A stretch of 50,932 bases of DNA, from NCBI RefSeq assembly GCF_016278775.1, contig NZ_JADQBF010000083.1:1-50932 (forward strand). The letters are read 5' to 3'. The position numbers and the translations under genes were made by a program. The stretch comes from Demequina sp. Lineage in GTDB: Bacteria; Actinomycetota; Actinomycetes; Actinomycetales; Demequinaceae. Shown here one piece after another: positions 46,722-50,932 of this stretch. Numbering within the stretch: position 1 is the stretch's first letter; each line of letters starts with the position of its first letter. Below the pieces are notes generated by a model, which saw only the letters and a program-made list of their open reading frames with translations, did not search any database and was not told where the DNA came from.

Positions 46722-47392
46722 AGGTCCTCATTGCTGGCGCCGGCTCAGTGGGGCGATCAATCGCCAGCGACCTCATCGAACACGCTCACGAGGTGCTACT
46801 CATTGATCACAACCCCTCCGCCATGCGCGTGTCGCAGGTCGCGGAGGCCGAGTGGATGCTCGCGGACGCGTGCGAACTCCTCGCGTTGCGAGAGGCCGCC
46901 GTCGAGACGATGGACGTGGTGGTTGCCGCGACGGGAGACGACAAGGCGAATCTCGTCATCTCATTCCTGGCGAAGACCGAGTTTGGGGTGCCGCGCACCG
47001 TGGCGCGCGTCAACAACCCCCGCAACGAATGGATGTACGACTCGCAATGGGGCGTGGACGTCGCGGTGTCGACGCCGCGCATCATGACGGCAATGGTCGA
47101 AGAGGCCGTCGCCATTGGCGACCTGGTGAAGGTGTTCACCTTCCATCAGTCAGGTGCGTCGATTATCGAGGTGACGCTGCCCTCGGACTCCCCACTGGTG
47201 GGCGTCGCCCTGCGAGACATCTCATTGCCAACGGACGTCGTGTTGTCGTGCATCGTGCGTGGCGACAGGACGATCGCCCCGACGCCAGAGGACACCGTGG
47301 AGTCGCACGACGAGTTGCTGTTCATTCTTTCGGCGGAGGCTGATCCTCAGGCTCTTCAGGAAGTTCTACGTTCCTCACCATCCGCCACATAA
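46718..47392 (+). CDS. ceoC: TrkA-family potassium uptake regulatory subunit (CeoC)
   Basis: 224 aa, a second RCK protein: GAGSVGRSIASDL and LLIDHNPSAM form the nucleotide-binding Rossmann motif, with TrkA-C at about 135-215. Pairing of two distinct TrkA subunits (CeoB/CeoC) is standard in actinobacteria. The last 71 bases of its coding region are also the end of the convergent DUF3159 gene. Confidence 0.88.
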   Translation: MKVLIAGAGSVGRSIASDLIEHAHEVLLIDHNPSAMRVSQVAEAEWMLADACELLALREAAVETMDVVVAATGDDKANLVISFLAKTEFGVPRTVARVNNPRNEWMYDSQWGVDVAVSTPRIMTAMVEEAVAIGDLVKVFTFHQSGASIIEVTLPSDSPLVGVALRDISLPTDVVLSCIVRGDRTIAPTPEDTVESHDELLFILSAEADPQALQEVLRSSPSAT

Positions 47393-47987
47393 CGAACAAG
47401 GCCACAGCAAACCACGGCAGGCCGAGCGCGAGCTTCGCGACGCCAAGAGCCGCCGTGGCGCCGGCAAAGTACAGCGGGAGCTGCACGGCAAGCTTGACCA
47501 ACTGGGTCCCCAGGTAGAAGGCGGTTGCCGCCTGGAAACGTCGCGCCACGCGCGGATACTGGCGCCAGCGTCCTCCCCATCCCTTCAGCAGGCCCACCAC
47601 AATTCCCACGGCGGGCCATCGCCACAGCATCGAGGCGAGCAGCGCTACCGCGTAGCCGCCCGTGTAGAAGAAGCTGGGCACAAAGAACTCGGTCGCGTCC
47701 CCAGCACGCCACGCCCAGATGGCACCGATGCCGACGCCGAGTAGCCCACCCAGCGCTTGTGTCACAGGGGTGCGTTGGATGAGCCGCGCGGCGACCATGA
47801 GGAGCACTGTCGCGACCGCGGCGATGACGGGGATGCGAAATCCTCCCCAGATCAGGTACGCGGTCACGAACACGCCGCCTGGGGCGACGGATTCGGCCAT
47901 GCCGCGCCACCCCCCGATGGCCTCCGACCAGTCGAAGTCTTCCCCAACAAGGGACGTGGCGCCGCCTGCGGGCCTGTCAGCCGTCAC
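47322..47987 (-). CDS. DUF3159 family membrane protein
   Basis: 221 aa with about six hydrophobic segments in the 30-205 region (for example VIAAVATVLLMVAARLI, then LGGLLGVGIGAIWAWRAG). The motif SVAPGGVFVTAYLIWGGF and the RFQAATAFYLGTQLVKLAVQ segment fit the actinobacterial DUF3159 family (Rv2693c-like position). Function unknown. GTG start overlaps the upstream OB-fold gene stop as GTGA. Its Pro/Glu-rich C-terminus (PEEPEDQPPPKE) is encoded opposite the ceoC end. Confidence 0.82.
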   Translation of the reverse strand: MTADRPAGGATSLVGEDFDWSEAIGGWRGMAESVAPGGVFVTAYLIWGGFRIPVIAAVATVLLMVAARLIQRTPVTQALGGLLGVGIGAIWAWRAGDATEFFVPSFFYTGGYAVALLASMLWRWPAVGIVVGLLKGWGGRWRQYPRVARRFQAATAFYLGTQLVKLAVQLPLYFAGATAALGVAKLALGLPWFAVALFVMWRMVRNVELPEEPEDQPPPKE

Positions 47988-48283
47988 GGCTGGCACAGTT
48001 CGTAGCGGGGGTTGAAGATGCGCGGAACGTCGTCGCTCGCCGCGACCCTGCCCTCGATGCCCACGGTGGCCCCTGGTTCGAGTCCCGCGACATAGCGGCG
48101 GCCAAGAAACACGAGGTCTATTGCACCGGTCGGGTCCACCACGCGGGCGGTGAGGCGTGCAGGAGCGTCGTGGGGGCTGACCTCGACGTACGCGATGCGG
48201 CCTCCCGTGCGCTCGAGCGACCTGACAGTCACGTCGCCCACTGGCGTCCAGCCACGCGCGGCGGCCACCTTGTCCCCGTTCAC
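47984..48283 (-). CDS. OB-fold nucleic-acid-binding protein
   Basis: 99 aa. A single OB fold: GDVTVRSLERTGGRIAYVEV, then LTARVVDPTGAIDLVFLGRRYVAG, then a GATVGIEGRVAASDD strand and the NPRYEL end, as in tRNA-anticodon-type OB proteins. It is conserved between dut and DUF3159 in actinobacteria (Rv2694c-like). Role unknown. GTG start overlaps the dut stop by 4 bases. Confidence 0.8.
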   Translation of the reverse strand: MNGDKVAAARGWTPVGDVTVRSLERTGGRIAYVEVSPHDAPARLTARVVDPTGAIDLVFLGRRYVAGLEPGATVGIEGRVAASDDVPRIFNPRYELCQP

Positions 48284-48729
48284 TCGCTCGCCTTCCCAGT
48301 GGAGCCAAAGCCACCGACACCTCGATGAGAGCCTGGAAGATCCGCGACCGGCACGAATGCCGCGTGCTCCACCCGCTGGATCACGAGTTGCGCGATGCGG
48401 TCGCCGACCGCGAACTCGACGGGAGAGTGCGCGTCGGTGTTGAGAAGCGTGACGCTGATCTCGCCGCGGTAGCCGGCGTCGACCGTGCCAGGGCCATTGA
48501 CGATCGTGACCCCGTGCCGCGCCGCGAGGCCCGACCGAGGATGCACGAGCGCGACGTAGCCGGAGGGCAAGGCGATGCGTACTCCGGTGCGCAGCGTGGC
48601 GCGTTCGCCAGGAGCGAGCACCACCGACTGACGCGTGGTGAGGTCAGCACCCGCGTCGCCAGGATGGGCGTAAGCGGGCAAGGGCACATCGGCCTCTGTC
48701 GTGCTGATCAGCACCTCGACGTCTGTCAT
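48280..48729 (-). CDS. dut: Deoxyuridine 5'-triphosphate nucleotidohydrolase (dUTPase)
   Basis: 149 aa trimeric dUTPase that removes dUTP and supplies dUMP. All five motifs are seen: AHPGDAGADL (1), PRSGLAARHG (2), GTVDAGYRGEISV (3), DRIAQLVIQ (4), and the C-terminal RGVGGFGSTG (5). ATG at 48729 chosen from the MTDVEVLISTTEADVPLP start; the longer open frame runs into DUF4193 territory. Confidence 0.96.
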   Translation of the reverse strand: MTDVEVLISTTEADVPLPAYAHPGDAGADLTTRQSVVLAPGERATLRTGVRIALPSGYVALVHPRSGLAARHGVTIVNGPGTVDAGYRGEISVTLLNTDAHSPVEFAVGDRIAQLVIQRVEHAAFVPVADLPGSHRGVGGFGSTGKASE

Positions 48730-48769
48730 GGGGCCCCAGCCTAGGCGGAAAGCGTCGGCGTGGCCGACG

Positions 48770-49069
48770 CTACGCGGCGCACTCCGTGCAGATCGGCTGG
48801 TCACCCTTGAACTCCGCCAGTTGGCTGCGGTGGTGCACCAAGAAGCACGACATGCACGTGAATTCATCCTGTTGCGGAGGGAGCACCCTCACGGACAGTT
48901 CCTCGCCGGACAAGTCCGCGCCTGGCAACTCGAAGCTATCGGCCGCTTCGGCCTCGTCCTCGTCGACCACGCCCGAGCTCTTATCCGAGCGACGCGCCTT
49001 CAACTCCTCGATGGAGTCAGCAGCGATTTCGTCGTCGGTCTTGCGGGGGGCGTCGTAATCGGTCGCCAT
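48770..49069 (-). CDS. DUF4193 family zinc-ribbon protein
   Basis: 99 aa. Starts MATDYDAPRKTDDE, the typical DUF4193 N-terminus, with an acidic middle and a C-terminal CMSC...CTEC pair that likely binds zinc, plus HH between them. Actinobacterial and highly conserved next to dut; function not known to me. ATG with AAGGAGAACC upstream. The frame upstream to 49132 is not supported by homology. Confidence 0.87.
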   Translation of the reverse strand: MATDYDAPRKTDDEIAADSIEELKARRSDKSSGVVDEDEAEAADSFELPGADLSGEELSVRVLPPQQDEFTCMSCFLVHHRSQLAEFKGDQPICTECAA

Positions 49070-49174
49070 CCGGGGTTCTCCTTCACCTTGTCGGTGTGTG
49101 ATGAATGCTTGCGGCCGAGGTTTTGTTCCCACTCAGCGCAGGCATTCTGCACCACAATCGGCGTTTGCGCGACT

Positions 49175-49999
49175 TTAGGCGCGCGGAGCCTCCCACAAGT
49201 GACCCGCGCCAGCCTGTTCGAGGACGTCGCGAAGCTCCTCCCACACGCCCGGCGCAGCGGCAATCAGCAGCTCAGAATCGGCTGGCCCGCCGTCGATTCC
49301 GCCCACCTTGACGCCCGCCTCTGAGGCGATGAGCGCTCCTGCGGCAAAGTCCCACGGTTTCAGGCCGTGCTCGTAGTAGGCATCGATCGCACCCTCTGCC
49401 ACCAGGCACAAGTCGACGCTCGCCGCCCCCAAGCGCCTGATATCGCGCACGTGCCCCAACACGTGCGTCACGAGCCTTCCTTGGGCGACCCTCAATTGCG
49501 CGACATAGTTGAAACCGGTGGCCAGCAGCGTCGCCGAGAGCGCCGGCGCGGGCCCTCGCTCGATCGCTTGTCCGTTCTTCCACGCGCCGTGACCGGCCGC
49601 CGCCTTCCACTCCACCTTCGAACCGTCGAACACGGCGCCCGCAAGTGCGCGCCATGTCCGGGGATCTGATCCTCCTTCGACGGCGGCGACCGACACCGCG
49701 AAATGTGGCAGGCCGTAGAGGTAGTTGACGGTACCGTCGATCGGATCGATCACCCACGTGACTCCGGACGTGCCCGAGGTTTCCTCGCCTTCTTCCCCCA
49801 GGATCGCGTCGTCCGGTCGAACTTCAGCAAGTCGCGCGCGCAGCATCGTCTCGGCGGCCACATCCATTTGGGTGACGATGTCTATCGGGGAGGACTTGGT
49901 GGAGGTGACTTCCGCCCGGGAACGGCCCTCGATCACCAGCTCCCCCGCTTCACGCGCAAGGGTGGCGGCGATGTCCATGAGTTCGAGCGGAGAGTCCAT
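49175..49999 (-). CDS. suhB: Inositol monophosphatase family protein
   Basis: 274 aa Mg2+-dependent phosphatase. The metal-binding motifs are GEEGEE (ILGEEGEETSG), WVIDPIDGTVNYLYGLPHF, and the C-terminal KPWDFAAGALIASEAG. It should dephosphorylate inositol phosphates, relevant for the phosphatidylinositol made via pgsA. ATG at 49999 is divergent from sepH with 72 bases between starts. Confidence 0.92.
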   Translation of the reverse strand: MDSPLELMDIAATLAREAGELVIEGRSRAEVTSTKSSPIDIVTQMDVAAETMLRARLAEVRPDDAILGEEGEETSGTSGVTWVIDPIDGTVNYLYGLPHFAVSVAAVEGGSDPRTWRALAGAVFDGSKVEWKAAAGHGAWKNGQAIERGPAPALSATLLATGFNYVAQLRVAQGRLVTHVLGHVRDIRRLGAASVDLCLVAEGAIDAYYEHGLKPWDFAAGALIASEAGVKVGGIDGGPADSELLIAAAPGVWEELRDVLEQAGAGHLWEAPRA

Positions 50000-50071
50000 G
50001 CGAAGAGCCTCGCACACGACGCACTGGCGCGGCGTCGCGCGAGGAGGCATCCGGCGTGGCACAGTAGAGCA

Positions 50072-50932
50072 ATGACGGGAATGAGCCTCAAGGGACTGTC
50101 CGAAGACGGTACTCATCTCATCGTCGTGACCACCGACGGCGACGAGCATCGGCTCGCGATTTCGGACGAGTTGCGCGAACTCGTGCGCCACGCGCGCGTG
50201 GTACGCCGCGACCGCGACGACGACGCCCCCGCGACCCGGCTCAGCCCGCGCGAGATCCAGCAGCGCATCAGGGCGGGTCTCAATGCCGCAGAGCTTGCCC
50301 AACTGACGGGTGAGCCCGTCGACGCCATCCGCAAATTCGAGGCCCCTGTGCTTGCGGAGCGCTCCTACATTGTGCAGATGGCGAGGACCACCCGCATCGG
50401 TCGTGACACCACCGCTCCCACCCTGGGAGACCTGGTGGGCGATCGTCTTGCCGGGCGCGGCATCGACCCTGATTCCGTCGCGTGGGACGCGTGGCGGGAG
50501 ATCGACGAGCCCTGGAAGGTCGCCGCAGACTATCGGGTTGACGGGCGCGCCGTCCGCGCGTTGTGGACATTCGACCACGTCGCCAAGGCCCTCACCGCAG
50601 AAGACGACGAGGCCACCTGGCTGACCGAGACCGAACTGTTGGATGCTCCGGTACCGCGTCGGCATTTGAGCGCGGTGCGCGCCGACTCAGGGCCGGTCCC
50701 CTTGCACCCGCACCGTCCCGCGAGCGTCACCACCGCAGAACCGGCACTGACGGAGGAGCAGGCCGAACGCGAAGCGACGGACGCCTTGCTTGAGGACCTG
50801 GCTGGCCGCAGGGGCGTGCGCGAGCCAGTCGAGATCGACGACGACGGGGACGACGACGCTTTCGAGGGCTTCGGACCCGCGCGAAGTGCCGCACCGAATC
50901 GCCCCACCTCGATTCCTCACCCAGCTGGCACC
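50072..50932 (+). CDS. sepH: Septation protein SepH (DUF3071), 3' end missing
   Basis: The first 287 codons run off the window. The conserved N-terminal DUF3071 domain is complete: a beta-rich start (LKGLSEDGTHLIVVTTDG), then an HTH-like segment LSPREIQQRIRAGLNAAELAQ and the PVLAERSYIVQMAR motif, and a further conserved DAWREIDEPWKVAADY. A disordered acidic/Pro-rich linker follows. SepH stimulates FtsZ assembly in Streptomyces and mycobacteria. Start may be 50072 or the in-frame ATG at 50081; no good ribosome-binding site is seen. Confidence 0.87.
   Translation, partial: MTGMSLKGLSEDGTHLIVVTTDGDEHRLAISDELRELVRHARVVRRDRDDDAPATRLSPREIQQRIRAGLNAAELAQLTGEPVDAIRKFEAPVLAERSYIVQMARTTRIGRDTTAPTLGDLVGDRLAGRGIDPDSVAWDAWREIDEPWKVAADYRVDGRAVRALWTFDHVAKALTAEDDEATWLTETELLDAPVPRRHLSAVRADSGPVPLHPHRPASVTTAEPALTEEQAEREATDALLEDLAGRRGVREPVEIDDDGDDDAFEGFGPARSAAPNRPTSIPHPAGT

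Noticed and set aside
50000-50665. Upstream extension of the suhB frame
   Set aside because: It is antisense to sepH; the inositol monophosphatase family begins at the ATG at 49999.

Overview
This window is high-GC bacterial chromosome from an actinobacterium, most likely a member of Micrococcales (Cellulomonas/Demequina-like; the genus is a guess). The evidence is very high third-position GC, frequent GTG starts, 4-nt ATGA/GTGA gene overlaps, actinobacteria-only families (DUF3000, DUF3159, DUF4193, SepH, PimA/PatA), and gene order that, from memory, matches two blocks of the Mycobacterium tuberculosis chromosome: aspS-hisS-ppiB-rel-secFD-ruvBAC-yebC-pdxTS-pimA-patA-pgsA-HIT-thrS, and DUF3000-rnd-dxs ... 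RNA methylase-permease-ceoBC-DUF3159-OB-dut-DUF4193-suhB. I see no insertion sequence, phage gene, CRISPR array or integrase, so this is mainly core genome.

Layout. 1-6086: tail of a membrane protein, aspS and hisS on the minus strand, then a plus-strand cyclophilin, a DUF349 protein and an orphan AbiEi-like protein. 6055-23478: a long minus-strand run that reads (in transcription order) thrS, HIT hydrolase, pgsA, patA, pimA, pdxS, NUDIX, pdxT, a membrane protein, a SatD-like regulator with a small DUF3307-like membrane protein, yebC, ruvC, ruvA, ruvB, secD, secF and the bifunctional (p)ppGpp enzyme. 23599-26100: tRNA-Val(CAC), pabC and pabB (minus), then a plus-strand tRNA island Gly-Cys-Val with a terminator. 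26135-34708: a PAS-domain protein, menG, a treY-treZ-ppk2 operon and zapE. 34753-44120: gnd, DUF3000-rnd, dxs, aconitase and a TrmA-like RNA methyltransferase. 44117-50932: a KimA-like potassium permease divergent from two TrkA subunits, then DUF3159, an OB-fold protein, dut, DUF4193, suhB, and the start of sepH running off the end.

The genes cover translation (AspRS, HisRS, ThrRS, tRNAs), the stringent response, protein export, Holliday-junction resolution, PLP, folate, menaquinone and isoprenoid precursor supply, phosphatidylinositol mannoside synthesis, trehalose and polyphosphate metabolism, potassium homeostasis and cell division. No gap without a gene exceeds about 210 bases outside the tRNA island.

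Most worth a second look: the SatD/mini-DUF3307 pair preceded by two identical-geometry palindromes over a leaderless promoter; a KimA-family permease whose K+-site aspartate is glycine; a PAS protein with a long helical tail but no recognisable output domain; an SOS box inside the ruv cluster; and two almost identical tRNA-Val genes in inverted orientation around pabBC.
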